Of a stretch of DNA of 64,000 bases, positions 55,483 through 64,000 are shown piece by piece (positions within the stretch are counted from its first letter, which is position 1; each line of letters begins with the position of its first letter). The position numbers and the translations under genes are program-made. The notes under the pieces were generated by a model. That model was not told the DNA's origin, did no database searches, and was given only the letters and a program-made list of their open reading frames with translations. This stretch comes from Bin25 sp965221765 (GTDB lineage: Bacteria > Bacteroidota > Bacteroidia > Flavobacteriales > Flavobacteriaceae), in NCBI GenBank assembly GCA_965221765.1, contig OZ244911.1:124001-188000 (forward strand). Direction: 5' to 3'.

Positions 55483-56019
55483 TCATTCAGAATGGTTTAA
55501 TATCTCTAGAGTAATCCGTAGTGGCTGGTTAATCCCAATTTTATTTCCATCCCCCAAATACCCAAATCCTAAATAAGATGGACAATAAAATACCGCTTTT
55601 TTTCCTTGTTTCATAAGTGGTATGCCTTCTCTGAGAATTGGCAAAATATCTTCTTTATTGACTTGATAAGTTATAGTTTCTATAACATCCCAATCATATA
55701 TTAATTGTTGGTCAATGGTTTCGATTTTGATTTTAAAATTGATAATATCCCCCGATTCAATATTGGGGGTTTCACTAGATGGATGATCAATAAATGCATA
55801 CCAAAATCCCTTTTCTGAAGCTTTAAAATCAAGCGTCGCATCCGCTTCAATCCTATTTTGAATTAACTGTAATTCATGCGTATAAATGCGTTTGTTTCTA
55901 ATAGCCGAAGTATTGACATTGTTTTCTTGGGGTTGATTAATGGGGTATTGTGTTGGAATTTCTTTACATGAGACAATCCCTACGATGAGTAAACATAAAA
56001 ATAGGTTATGAAAATTCAC
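55483..56019 (-). CDS. gldI: GldI-like FKBP-type isomerase lipoprotein
   Basis: GldI is a peptidyl-prolyl isomerase lipoprotein needed for gliding and type IX secretion in Flavobacterium. The protein here has a signal and lipobox (LLIVGIVSCKE) and a C-terminal FKBP domain with SGDIINFKIKI, REGIPLMKQGKKAVFYCP and GYLGDGNKIGINQPL. There is no ATG at the 5' end; I chose GTG at 56019 (14 bp overlap with nrnA), and TTG at 56046 is the alternative. Other gliding or T9SS genes were not seen in this window, so the symbol is likely but not certain. Confidence 0.75.
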   Translation of the reverse strand: MNFHNLFLCLLIVGIVSCKEIPTQYPINQPQENNVNTSAIRNKRIYTHELQLIQNRIEADATLDFKASEKGFWYAFIDHPSSETPNIESGDIINFKIKIETIDQQLIYDWDVIETITYQVNKEDILPILREGIPLMKQGKKAVFYCPSYLGFGYLGDGNKIGINQPLRITLEILNHSE

Positions 56020-57016
56020 TCGAAATCTGTTCAATACACTTTTCAAAATGGCCGATTGCCTTTTTCATCGGCCCTTCAAAATATCCACCTGAGGCATGAA
56101 AATGGCCACCACCATTAAAATTTTTGGAAGCAAACGCTTGAGTCGAAAAATAATTTTTTGAACGAAATGATATTTTGATTTTTTTTGATTTTGCATCTTC
56201 AATAAAAAACACAGAAAGCTCAACATCATCTATGGTCAGACCATAATTTACAAAACCATTCGTATCACCTTTTTTATACCCAAAGGCATTCAAATCATTC
56301 TGGGTTAGAGAGATATATACAACCGGTAAGTTATTTACTCTTTGTAGTGATGAAAGAGCCTTTCCTAATAACTGCACGCGACAAAGGGAGTGTTGATGAT
56401 ATATTTTTTGATGAATTTCTCCAATATTGATTCCCATATCTAATAAGATATGGGCCACGAAATGGGTATTAGCAGAAGTAGAGCTATAAGCAAAAGACCC
56501 TGTATCGGTTAAAATACCAGTGTACAAGCAAGTCGCAATATCTTGATCCATCAACTCTTTGTTGATTATTTCTATCAACTTATACACCATTTCACAAGTG
56601 GATGATTCCTTAGGATTGGAATAGATTAAATCAGCAAAATTTTCTGGAGCATGATGATGATCAATCATAATAATGGTTGCTTTAGATTTTTGGATTATTG
56701 GGGCTAGTTTTTCGGTTCTCTCTAGACTATTTAAATCAAGAGCTATGATTATATCAGCATTGATAATGCGATTGATAACTTGGTATCCATGATGGTAATA
56801 ATTTAAGACATTTTTCATGCCTGGCATCCAAAGCAGGGCTTCAGGACAATCGTTTGGGAGAGTGACCACAGCATCATGCCCTAGTTTGGTCAAGTAGATT
56901 TGTAAAGCGATGGAACTCCCCATGGCATCACCATCTGGATTGAAATGAGGTACGAGAACAATCTTTTTAGGATTCGCTAATAGCTGTTTTATAACTGATA
57001 TGAACTCATTGGTCAT
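56006..57016 (-). CDS. nrnA: DHH-family oligoribonuclease/pAp phosphatase (NrnA-like)
   Basis: This enzyme degrades short RNA oligomers and dephosphorylates pAp. The 336-residue protein has the DHH-DHHA1 architecture: VPHFNPDGDAMGSSIAL (first metal motif), IIALDLN, MIDHHHAPENFAD (the DHH motif), and GILTDTGSFAYSSTSANT, with GGGHFHASGGYF near the C-terminus (DHHA1). The ATG at 57016 is preferred over TTG at 57019. gldI follows with an overlap, a gene order frequent in Bacteroidota. Confidence 0.9.
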   Translation of the reverse strand: MTNEFISVIKQLLANPKKIVLVPHFNPDGDAMGSSIALQIYLTKLGHDAVVTLPNDCPEALLWMPGMKNVLNYYHHGYQVINRIINADIIIALDLNSLERTEKLAPIIQKSKATIIMIDHHHAPENFADLIYSNPKESSTCEMVYKLIEIINKELMDQDIATCLYTGILTDTGSFAYSSTSANTHFVAHILLDMGINIGEIHQKIYHQHSLCRVQLLGKALSSLQRVNNLPVVYISLTQNDLNAFGYKKGDTNGFVNYGLTIDDVELSVFFIEDAKSKKIKISFRSKNYFSTQAFASKNFNGGGHFHASGGYFEGPMKKAIGHFEKCIEQISSEFS

Positions 57017-57118
57017 CAAAACGAAAATATAAAAATCAAGAGATTCATAGGCATGGGATGTTTTAACATTGGTTAAAATAAGACTCTCCTAACTAGATAT
57101 TCATCAAGAATTGATGTT

Positions 57119-57126
57119 TATTTTTG
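57119..57126 (+). promoter_or_regulatory. ndk promoter -7 box
   Basis: TATTTTTG matches TAnnTTTG and lies 20 bp before the ndk ATG. No clear upstream TTTG was found at the expected distance. Confidence 0.4.
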
Positions 57127-57145
57127 CCCCCTAAAAATTGATGCA

Positions 57146-57568
57146 ATGCAAGAAAACCAAACGTTTACTTTGATTAAACCTGATGTCGTGATTGATGGTC
57201 ATTTAGGAGAAATTGTTCAATCCATACAGGATGCAGGATTTAAAATAATTGCTATTAAATTAACACGACTTTCAAGGGTCGAAGCAATGGACTTTTACGG
57301 CGTACACAAAGAAAAAGCTTTTTTTAAAAAACTAATTGATTTTATGATCAGTGGCCCAATTATTCCTATGGTCTTAGAAAAAGAAAATGCCATAGAGGAT
57401 TTTCGCAAACTCATCGGAGCAACTAATCCGGCTTTAGCCGAAAAAGGGACGATTCGAGAAAAATTTGGAACATCCATTACTAAAAATGCCATTCATGGAT
57501 CAGATAGTGTAGATAATGCTGAAATTGAAGGAAGGTTTTATTTTTCAAAAAGAGAACTATTTGTTTGA
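57146..57568 (+). CDS. ndk: Nucleoside diphosphate kinase
   Basis: Ndk balances nucleoside triphosphate pools by phosphate transfer through a phospho-histidine. The 140-residue protein starts FTLIKPDVVIDGHLGEIV, has GPIIPMVLEKENAIEDFRKL, IGATNPALAEKGTIREKFG and the active-site NAIHGSDSVDNAE with the catalytic His. Length and motifs are normal. Its last 31 bp overlap the end of the convergent DciA-like gene. Confidence 0.97.
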   Translation: MQENQTFTLIKPDVVIDGHLGEIVQSIQDAGFKIIAIKLTRLSRVEAMDFYGVHKEKAFFKKLIDFMISGPIIPMVLEKENAIEDFRKLIGATNPALAEKGTIREKFGTSITKNAIHGSDSVDNAEIEGRFYFSKRELFV

Positions 57569-57870
57569 ATTCTGATGTCTTTGACAATCTGATCTTCCAA
57601 CATGGCATTGAGTTTTTCAAGAATGATTTCTTTTCTAGAAAAAAGTTCTTGTGTTATGCTTGGATTTTTTGTTTCCACATAGAGAGTATTCCATACAAAT
57701 TCTTTGACTTGAGAAAATTGGGATAGATTATTACCAATTACTTCATTCCACGTATTAAGTACATTGATTTTTTCAACCCCCTTTTTTAAACTCTTTCTTA
57801 GTTTATACTTTTCGACAAGAGTGGATAGTGGCGTTGGATGAGATGGTTTTCTAGGAACTTGCTTGGACAT
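57538..57870 (-). CDS. DciA-like (DUF721) protein
   Basis: The 110-residue protein belongs to DUF721, whose better-known members (DciA) help load the replicative helicase. It has the central NVLNTWNEVIGNNLSQF segment with the conserved W, then FVWNTLYVETKNPSITQELF and a C-terminal VKDIRIQTN strand. It is 17 bp downstream of recF on the same strand, and a recF-DUF721 pair is common in Bacteroidota. Confidence 0.85.
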   Translation of the reverse strand: MSKQVPRKPSHPTPLSTLVEKYKLRKSLKKGVEKINVLNTWNEVIGNNLSQFSQVKEFVWNTLYVETKNPSITQELFSRKEIILEKLNAMLEDQIVKDIRIQTNSSLFEK

Positions 57871-57887
57871 TCAAAACAAAATTTTAT

Positions 57888-58970
57888 TTAATGAAGTTGA
57901 AAAATTTCAAAATCTGTGGATATGGTGCGGAGGGTTTTTTTGGTTCGATTCAAATGAGTATCGGTCAAGAAGATTTGTGAAAATTCATTTTGATTGATCA
58001 AGTTAATGATTTGACCAACTCGTTTTTGATCTAAGCGATCGAAAGCATCATCAAGTAATAGCAATGGCGATTTTTTAGTTTCTGTTTTTAAAAATTCGTG
58101 TTGTGCAAATTTAAGTGCTGTTATAAACGATTTTTGTTGTCCTTGACTTCCGTATTTCTTTAATGGATGATTATTCAAATAAAAATTCAATTCATCTCGA
58201 TGCAAGCCTTTGGAGGTATAACCTAATTCCAAATCTCTAGTAATCGAACTCGTGAGTAATGTGTCAAAATCATGCTCATCCAAGTGACTTTGATAGATTA
58301 TTTCAACAGATTCTTTGCCAGAACAAATATGGTGATAGTGTTTGTTAAAAAGAGGAACATATTTCTTGATGAATGCATTTCTTTTTTCGTACAAATTATT
58401 TCCGTATTTAATGAGTTGTCGATTGAAAGAAATGATTAATGCTTCATCAAATGATTGACTGACTTTACAACTTTTTAAATAGGTATTTCTCTGCTTCAAT
58501 ATTTTGTTATAATGGATTAAAGAATCTAAAAATTCAAAATTCATTTGAGCGATGATCCCATCGATAAATTTTCTTCTATCAGAACTCTTGCCGATGATAA
58601 TATCTCTATCGATTGGAGATACTAGGACTGTTGGGATTAGTCCAATGTGTTCGGCTAGTTTTTTGTAGGGTTTATGATTTCTAGATAAGATTTTTTTATT
58701 CTTAGATTTTTGATAGGAGCATATCACGTTTTCATATTTATTATCATTGGTGAAAGCCCCTTCAATAAAAAAAATATCTTGGTTCAAGGCGAGACAATCT
58801 TTTGGGTGAGATAAAAACCCTTTTCCAAAAGACAAGTGGTATATGGTATCTAGCGTATTGGTTTTACCTACGCCATTGGGTCCAATGAAACAATTGACTT
58901 TTTTTTTAAACTCAAACACTTGGTCTTCAAAGTTTTTAAACCCTCGAATCTTTAACTGATTTAAAAACAT
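57888..58970 (-). CDS. recF: DNA replication and repair protein RecF
   Basis: RecF is an SMC-like ATPase that loads RecA at gapped DNA. From ATG 58970 (a GTG two codons upstream is possible) the protein has 360 residues: Walker A CFIGPNGVGKTNTLDTIYHL at about 28-47, the RecF-specific DRRKFIDGIIAQ segment, the ABC signature-like KYGSQGQQKSFITALKFAQ and Walker B SPLLLLDDAFDRLDQKR. All are intact. It lies 33 bp after the esterase gene and 17 bp before the DciA-like gene. Confidence 0.94.
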   Translation of the reverse strand: MFLNQLKIRGFKNFEDQVFEFKKKVNCFIGPNGVGKTNTLDTIYHLSFGKGFLSHPKDCLALNQDIFFIEGAFTNDNKYENVICSYQKSKNKKILSRNHKPYKKLAEHIGLIPTVLVSPIDRDIIIGKSSDRRKFIDGIIAQMNFEFLDSLIHYNKILKQRNTYLKSCKVSQSFDEALIISFNRQLIKYGNNLYEKRNAFIKKYVPLFNKHYHHICSGKESVEIIYQSHLDEHDFDTLLTSSITRDLELGYTSKGLHRDELNFYLNNHPLKKYGSQGQQKSFITALKFAQHEFLKTETKKSPLLLLDDAFDRLDQKRVGQIINLINQNEFSQIFLTDTHLNRTKKTLRTISTDFEIFQLH

Positions 58971-59003
58971 GGTCACGAATAAATACAGATAGACTTTGGA
59001 TTT

Positions 59004-59846
59004 CTATAGGTTCTCATTCGAATGGGGGTTCGATTCTAAGAATTGAATGGTTTCTATAACCAATGGAGCAGCAGGATAGACCATATTGTGTCCATACCCT
59101 TGCAATTCAAAGAGTTGGGTATTCGGATGACCAATAATCTCCATCATTCGCTGCATGAAAGCATTCTCTTCATAGCGTCCCAATAGTTCCAAATGGCGAT
59201 CTCCAGTAATCATAATATAGGGAGGAGCTTGTTTTTTTATATGAAAAATTGGAGCCATTTTATCCACCCAAATTTGGTTTTTCGAAAGTCCCATTTCTTT
59301 TCGAACCGTAAAATGAGTAATCACGTGTCCGCTCAATGGAATTAGTCCAGCAATATCGTTGCTATCAATGTTATACTTGGCTAAATAATTTTCATCCAAA
59401 CCAACCATGCTAGTAATATATCCTCCAGCTGAATGACCTGAAATATAGATTTTTGACCGATCTCCTCCATAGTTTTCAATATGATTAAATACCCAAGCAA
59501 TACTAGCGGCAGCATCATCTAGAATCTCAGAAACTAGGACCTTGGGAGACAATCGATAATTGACATTAACAATAGCTATTTTTTTACTTTTAAAATAGTT
59601 TACCATTGACTTTTCTCCTCCAATAAGACTTCCCCCATGGAAATAAATTAAAGTTGGAAAATCACTCATTTGAGTTGGAAAATATAAATCCAAAAAACAT
59701 CTCTCTTTCATATAAGAATCAATCATTAAGGAATCCATTGTTCTATATGGGATATCTAGGATATGAAGATAGTTTTCAGTTTGTATAGACTGACTAAATC
59801 CATAGAGACTAAGACAAAAAACAAAAACTAAAGTTCTAAAACGCAT
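59004..59846 (-). CDS. Secreted alpha/beta-hydrolase esterase
   Basis: From ATG 59846 the protein has 280 residues and a signal peptide (TLVFVFCLSLYGFSQS). The alpha/beta-hydrolase parts are DLYFPTQMSDFPTLIYFHGG with the oxyanion HGG, ISGHSAGGYITSMVG with the nucleophile Ser, MITGDRHLELLGRYEENAF near the acid, and GYGHNMVY with the catalytic His. This is the carboxylesterase/BD-FAE-like group; substrates are unknown. The frame extends nine codons upstream to a TTG, which would spoil the signal peptide. Confidence 0.88.
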   Translation of the reverse strand: MRFRTLVFVFCLSLYGFSQSIQTENYLHILDIPYRTMDSLMIDSYMKERCFLDLYFPTQMSDFPTLIYFHGGSLIGGEKSMVNYFKSKKIAIVNVNYRLSPKVLVSEILDDAAASIAWVFNHIENYGGDRSKIYISGHSAGGYITSMVGLDENYLAKYNIDSNDIAGLIPLSGHVITHFTVRKEMGLSKNQIWVDKMAPIFHIKKQAPPYIMITGDRHLELLGRYEENAFMQRMMEIIGHPNTQLFELQGYGHNMVYPAAPLVIETIQFLESNPHSNENL

Positions 59847-59873
59847 TGTTGGGATAGTTTCACTTTTACTCAA

Positions 59874-60259
59874 AAAAAGTTAAATACAAATTAGATTAGG
59901 AGATGGTACTACTCAATCAATTAATCGATGGGTCGCTAAGGTATCTAAATTCAGCCTTTAAAGCAGCTCAAAAATAGGAGCATTATGAATATAGTGCTTT
60001 AGCCACCTACTGATGTTGAATTGTAACCATTTTACAAATATGAAAAAGAGCCAATTTCATGGGTCTAATATTAGCATTTTAATTTAAAATAGTTCATCAA
60101 ACTTTATTTTAGAATACTTCTATTTTTGGAGAACATTACATTCAACCTCCAATACAGAAGGGGGGGGGAGGGTATAGACCATATGTAGACTTTTTAAGGA
60201 GTGACTAGTTAAAAAAACTAATATCTCCGCATTTCGATTTGGAGTCTGTCCAACTAGTT
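59874..60259. other. Gap between the esterase and uvrA with a G9 run
   Basis: About 385 bp of AT-rich sequence without an open frame. It contains a run of nine G (60160-60168), followed by A and GGG, unusual in this low-GC DNA. No motif or terminator was recognised. Confidence 0.4.
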
Positions 60260-63037
60260 TTAGTTCAAATGAAATTTGATGATGGATTGGTTTTGATTAA
60301 ATACTTGGTCATAGGGGCCTTGGAATAAAACATTGCCTCCGTGATGTCCACCACCCGGCCCTAACTCGATGAGATAATCTGCCCTTTTTATCAAATCGAT
60401 ATGGTGATCGATAACAATTATGGAATGTCCTTTTTCTATCAATAAGTCGAATGATTTGATGAGCTTTTTTAAATCATGAAAGTGTAATCCAACGGAAGGT
60501 TCATCAAATATTAACAACATGTTTTCTCTAGATCTTGTAATCCCTAAATAGGATGCTAATTTCAATCGTTGGGCTTCTCCACCTGACAATGAAGAAGACG
60601 ATTGTCCTAAACTGATGTATCCCATTCCAACATCTTGGAGGGGCTTTAATTTTTTTGCAATATTGGGTTTATTGTGTTGGCTGAAAAATGATATGGCATC
60701 ATCCACAGTTAATTCTAGTAGTTGATTAATCGATAGTTTCTGAAATTTAATCTCTCGAATTTCTTTTTTGTATCGGGTGCCATCACAATGTTCACATTTT
60801 AATTTGATATCGGCCATGAATTGCATTTCAATTTTTATATAACCATCTCCACTACAATGTTCACAACGACCTCCTTCGATATTAAAAGAAAAATAAGATG
60901 CTGGATAATTCATTAGTTTCGAAATATTTTGTGAAGCATAAAGTTCTCTCAAATCTTTCCAAACATCGATATATGTTACTGGATTGGAACGTGAGGACCG
61001 ATTCAAAACATATTGATCGATGTATTCGACACTAGAGATATCGTCAATAGCCCCATAAAAAGAGTCGTGTGTTAGCGATTCGTTTTGCCTTATACCTATG
61101 TGGCTCTGTAGTTCAGGATAAAACGTTTTTTTTAAAAGGGTAGATTTTCCACTTCCTGAAACACCACAGACGACCGTCAAACAATTTAAGGGAAAACGCA
61201 CATCGATATTATTTAAATTATTTCCTTGGGCCCCTTTAAGAGTGATGAATTTATCCGGTGTTCTAGGATTATTTTTAAAGGGCATTTGAGAATCTCCATT
61301 GAGATATTTAGCAGTGAGAGTATTGGATTGTTTAATGACATTTATGGTCCCACTAGCCACAATTTGCCCCCCATTTGTGCCGGCTTCTGGTCCAATATCT
61401 AAAATATAATCGGCATTTGATATAATGTCTCTATCGTGTTCAACCACGATGACAGTATTTCCTAAATCTCTTAAAGATTTTAAAATTTCGATGAGCTTCT
61501 TATTATCTTGAACATGGAGACCAACCGAAGGTTCATCAAGGATATATATGGACCCTACTAAACTACTACCAAGTGCTGTGGCTAGTTGTATTCTTTGAGA
61601 TTCGCCTCCTGATAAACTACTTAGTGTTCTATTGAGTGTTAAATAACTTAGCCCAACATTTTCGAGATAAGAAAGCCGATTTTTGATTTCAAGCAATAAG
61701 GTCTTAGCGATTTTGTAGTCATGGCCCGAGAGTTCCATGGAGTTAAAAAGCTGACTCAATTCATCGATTGGCATCAATAATAAATCGGGTAAGGAAGTCC
61801 CATTCAATTGGACATAATGTGTTTCTGGTCGCAGTCTAGTCCCTTTACAATGGGTACAAACAGAATAATGACGATATTTAGAAATAGTGATTCGATGAGT
61901 AAAATCGGTATAATCCGATTCTAATAGTTCAAAAAACTTATGGATTCCACAAAAATCAATATCACCATTCCAAAGAATTTCTTTTGATTCTTCGGATAAT
62001 TCTTTATAGGGAATATCGGTAGGGACATCCGCATATTTGCCGTTGGTCACGACCAAATCATAATAATAATTATACTTTTCAGATTTCCATGGTGCGATGG
62101 CATGATTTTCAATACTAAGAGAAGGATTTGGAACTATAAGACTTTCACTATAACCATAGGCTTCTCCTATTCCATTACAATAAGGACAACTTCCTAGTCG
62201 ATTATTGAAACTAAAAAAATGGATAGAAGGTTTGGTATAATGGAGACCATCTAATTGATAGCGCTTGGAAAATGCCTTCATCTGTTTGCTTTCGATAATC
62301 AAAACTTGGCAATCGCCATTGCCAATTTCAAAAGCAGTTGAAATACTATCTCCAAGTCGGTGGTAGTAAGTCTCTTCAGATTTATGAATCGTCCGTTCGA
62401 TTACCAATGAAAAATTCCATTTTTTGTTGGCTAATTGGGTTTTTAATTCAACTAATTTGATGATTTTGTTGTTATAAAATACTCTAACATAGCCTTCATT
62501 AACTAAATAATTTATTTTTTGGATGGCCATTTTTTTTTTAGGAGCGTTAATGGGAGACATAATTGCGAGTTTTTCTCCTATTCCAATGGTTTTGACATAA
62601 TTCAAAACATCAGTGACATTTTGTGATTTTACGAGTTGACCGGTCTTTGGACTATAGGTCTTTCCAATTCGAGCATATAAGAGTTTTAAATAATCATAGA
62701 TTTCAGTTTTAGTCCCAACAGTAGATCTTTTATTACCAGACTGAACTCTTTGTTCAACGGCAATGGTTGGTGCTAATCCTTTAATATAGTCAACTTTAGG
62801 TTTATTGATTCTTTCCATGAATTGACGGGTATAAGATGAAAGACTTTCGACAAACCGACGTTGCCCTTCAGCATATATTGTGTCAAAGGCTAAGGAGGTC
62901 TTGCCAGACCCGGATAAACCAGTAATGACAATTAATTTTTTGTGTGGCAATACCACATCAATATTCTGCAAATTGTGCATTTGAGCCCCTTTAATAATGA
63001 GGTGGGTTTTGTGATTATAATGCTGGATTTCTCGCAT
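60260..63037 (-). CDS. uvrA: Excinuclease ABC subunit A
   Basis: UvrA recognises DNA damage in nucleotide excision repair. The 925-residue protein has two ABC modules: first Walker A GLSGSGKTSLAFDTIYAEGQ (about 41-60), first signature LSGGESQRIQLATALGSSL, second Walker A CGVSGSGKSTLLKKTF, second signature LSGGEAQRLKLASYLG. A zinc module (CEHCSGDGYIKIE, CEHCDGTRYKKE) lies in the second half, and CPYCNGIGEAYG and CTHCKGTRL in the first. Length is close to the E. coli protein's. It appears complete. Confidence 0.97.
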   Translation of the reverse strand: MREIQHYNHKTHLIIKGAQMHNLQNIDVVLPHKKLIVITGLSGSGKTSLAFDTIYAEGQRRFVESLSSYTRQFMERINKPKVDYIKGLAPTIAVEQRVQSGNKRSTVGTKTEIYDYLKLLYARIGKTYSPKTGQLVKSQNVTDVLNYVKTIGIGEKLAIMSPINAPKKKMAIQKINYLVNEGYVRVFYNNKIIKLVELKTQLANKKWNFSLVIERTIHKSEETYYHRLGDSISTAFEIGNGDCQVLIIESKQMKAFSKRYQLDGLHYTKPSIHFFSFNNRLGSCPYCNGIGEAYGYSESLIVPNPSLSIENHAIAPWKSEKYNYYYDLVVTNGKYADVPTDIPYKELSEESKEILWNGDIDFCGIHKFFELLESDYTDFTHRITISKYRHYSVCTHCKGTRLRPETHYVQLNGTSLPDLLLMPIDELSQLFNSMELSGHDYKIAKTLLLEIKNRLSYLENVGLSYLTLNRTLSSLSGGESQRIQLATALGSSLVGSIYILDEPSVGLHVQDNKKLIEILKSLRDLGNTVIVVEHDRDIISNADYILDIGPEAGTNGGQIVASGTINVIKQSNTLTAKYLNGDSQMPFKNNPRTPDKFITLKGAQGNNLNNIDVRFPLNCLTVVCGVSGSGKSTLLKKTFYPELQSHIGIRQNESLTHDSFYGAIDDISSVEYIDQYVLNRSSRSNPVTYIDVWKDLRELYASQNISKLMNYPASYFSFNIEGGRCEHCSGDGYIKIEMQFMADIKLKCEHCDGTRYKKEIREIKFQKLSINQLLELTVDDAISFFSQHNKPNIAKKLKPLQDVGMGYISLGQSSSSLSGGEAQRLKLASYLGITRSRENMLLIFDEPSVGLHFHDLKKLIKSFDLLIEKGHSIIVIDHHIDLIKRADYLIELGPGGGHHGGNVLFQGPYDQVFNQNQSIIKFHLN

Positions 63038-63107
63038 AAAGTAAAACGAACTAAATTACTTTATTCAATCTGAATGATATCATTCAATATGGATGTTTTA
63101 ATAAATA

Positions 63108-63746
63108 TTAGGTAGTCAATAAACACCTTCTTCCTATAGTTTTTGTAATGATGTCTTTGCTGATATCCCAATTTCTTGCTGGGCTATACGTCCGGCCATA
63201 GTATATCATTTGAAGATGAAGTTTGTTCCATAATTTTTTTGGAAATAATCGCTTAGCATCTTTTTCTGTTTGTGGAATACTTTTTCCATTTGAAAAATCC
63301 CATCGATACATCAATCGATGAATATGCGTGTCAACAGGAAATGCAGGAATTCCAAATGCTTGAGATAGTACCACACTAGCAGTTTTATGACCAACGGCGG
63401 GTAATTGCTCAAGCTCTTCCAATGTATGGGGTACTTGACCTTGGTATTTATTGATTAAAATATGAGATAAATGATAAATTCCTTTGGCTTTCATTGGAGA
63501 TAACCCAATTGGCCTGATGATTTGTTGAATTTCTTCGATAGATAATTTGACCATGTCGTATGGATTTGATGCTTTATCCCAAAGCAAAGGTGTGATTCGA
63601 TTAACCATCGCGTCGGTAGCTCTAGCTGATAGAAGTACAGCAATTAAAAAGGTATAGTTATCTTGATGGTCAAGGGGTACTTGAATTTTTGGAAATAATT
63701 CTTCTAGCTTATGTATTGCAAATTGTACACGTTGTTTTTTTGTCAT
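63108..63746 (-). CDS. nth: Endonuclease III-like DNA glycosylase without Fe-S cysteines
   Basis: This base-excision repair glycosylase/lyase acts on oxidised pyrimidines. From ATG 63746 (a TTG lies 10 codons upstream) the protein has 212 residues. The helix-hairpin-helix is LPAVGHKTASVVL with the catalytic Lys, and FPVDTHIHRL has the catalytic Asp. E. coli Nth has four C-terminal cysteines for a 4Fe-4S cluster; here the end reads MIYYGRTYSPARNWDISKDI and lacks them. Many Bacteroidota Nth proteins share this change, so it is a lineage variant, not damage. Confidence 0.9.
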   Translation of the reverse strand: MTKKQRVQFAIHKLEELFPKIQVPLDHQDNYTFLIAVLLSARATDAMVNRITPLLWDKASNPYDMVKLSIEEIQQIIRPIGLSPMKAKGIYHLSHILINKYQGQVPHTLEELEQLPAVGHKTASVVLSQAFGIPAFPVDTHIHRLMYRWDFSNGKSIPQTEKDAKRLFPKKLWNKLHLQMIYYGRTYSPARNWDISKDIITKTIGRRCLLTT

Positions 63747-63769
63747 AAAAGTGGGTTGAATTATCTTTG
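63739..63769 (+). promoter_or_regulatory. bcp promoter (TTTG-N19-TATCTTTG)
   Basis: TTTG at 63739-63742 and TATCTTTG at 63762-63769 are 19 bp apart, a complete match to the Bacteroidota consensus. It sits over the start of the divergent nth gene and 19 bp before the bcp ATG. Confidence 0.65.
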
Positions 63770-63787
63770 GTAGCAAAAGTAATACTC

Positions 63788-64000
63788 ATGTTAGAGGTAG
63801 GCGAAAAAGCTCCTGATTTTGAGGTGATTGATCACCTTGGAAATACTCATACATTAAATCAATACAAAGGTCAAAAACTAATCATCTTTTTTTATCCCAA
63901 AGCATCCACTCCCGCGTGTACTTTAGAGGTTAAAAATCTCAAAGAAGGATTTAAAAATTTACGAAAAAAAGGATTTAAACTATTGGGTGTTAGCCAAGAT
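63788..64000 (+). CDS. bcp: Bcp-type thiol peroxidase (cut by window end)
   Basis: Only the first 71 codons are in the window. The protein starts MLEVGEKAPDFEVIDHLGN, then KLIIFFYPKASTPACTLEV with the peroxidatic Cys in TPACT, then LKEGFKNLRKKGFKLLGVS. This is the peroxiredoxin Q/Bcp group, which reduces peroxides with thioredoxin. The partner cysteine usually found five residues after the first one is replaced by Val here, so it would work as a one-Cys enzyme or use a more distant cysteine. It diverges from nth and has a consensus promoter. Confidence 0.9.
   Translation, partial: MLEVGEKAPDFEVIDHLGNTHTLNQYKGQKLIIFFYPKASTPACTLEVKNLKEGFKNLRKKGFKLLGVSQD

Overview
The window looks like part of a low-GC Bacteroidota chromosome. 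The signs are SusC/SusD and other TonB-dependent outer-membrane proteins, a GldI-type lipoprotein, short lipoprotein signals, promoters of the TTTG / TAnnTTTG type, and the gene pairs rsfS-ftsH, clpP-clpX and cdsA-psd. I cannot name a genus. Many IS relics and broken genes sit between intact housekeeping blocks, so accessory DNA here is both gained and eroding.

Layout. 0-2 kb: the 3' end of an unknown gene, then a small immune-like cluster on the minus strand (ThsB/DUF1863-like TIR protein, two-helix membrane protein, and a second TIR gene that is broken). 2-6 kb: secreted aspartyl protease with PDZ, aminotransferase, murB. 6-8 kb: an intact IS1595-family element beside an IS630 relic. 8-18.8 kb: housekeeping genes psd, cdsA, ftsH, rsfS, birA, pyrE, a Nudix hydrolase, coaD, ddl, a PASTA protein, rluD, yaaA. 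19-19.7 kb: an OsmC-family gene behind a Met/Cys-rich leader ORF and a strong intrinsic terminator, a probable attenuation unit. 20-24 kb: a BspA-like repeat lipoprotein, an IS630 relic and about 1.2 kb of eroded sequence.

24-28.5 kb: a DUF1080 protein, then a three-gene histidine-rich locus ending in a ZnuD-like TonB receptor, probably for zinc. 28.4-33.6 kb: rimM, rpsP, tig, clpP, clpX. 33.9-37.7 kb: a lipoprotein metallopeptidase gene broken in at least three places, its small partner, an ISL3 relic and a secreted unknown protein. 37.9-50.9 kb: a same-strand polysaccharide utilization locus with GH5, SusC, SusD, GH42, GH27, sulfatase and a sugar MFS transporter. It would bind a polysaccharide at the surface, import fragments, remove galactose and sulfate in the periplasm, and take sugar across the inner membrane. 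No dedicated regulator is visible.

51-53.2 kb: an IS1595 relic, a Panacea-domain gene paired with a two-helix membrane protein (toxin-antitoxin candidate), and solo copies of the IS end. 53.2-64 kb: DUF3810 metallopeptidase-like protein, cyclophilin-FKBP fusion, gldI, nrnA, ndk, a DciA-like gene, recF, an esterase, uvrA, nth lacking the usual Fe-S cysteines, and the start of a Bcp-type peroxiredoxin cut by the window end.

No tRNA, rRNA or CRISPR array was seen. All family assignments come from reading motifs by eye; no database search was run.
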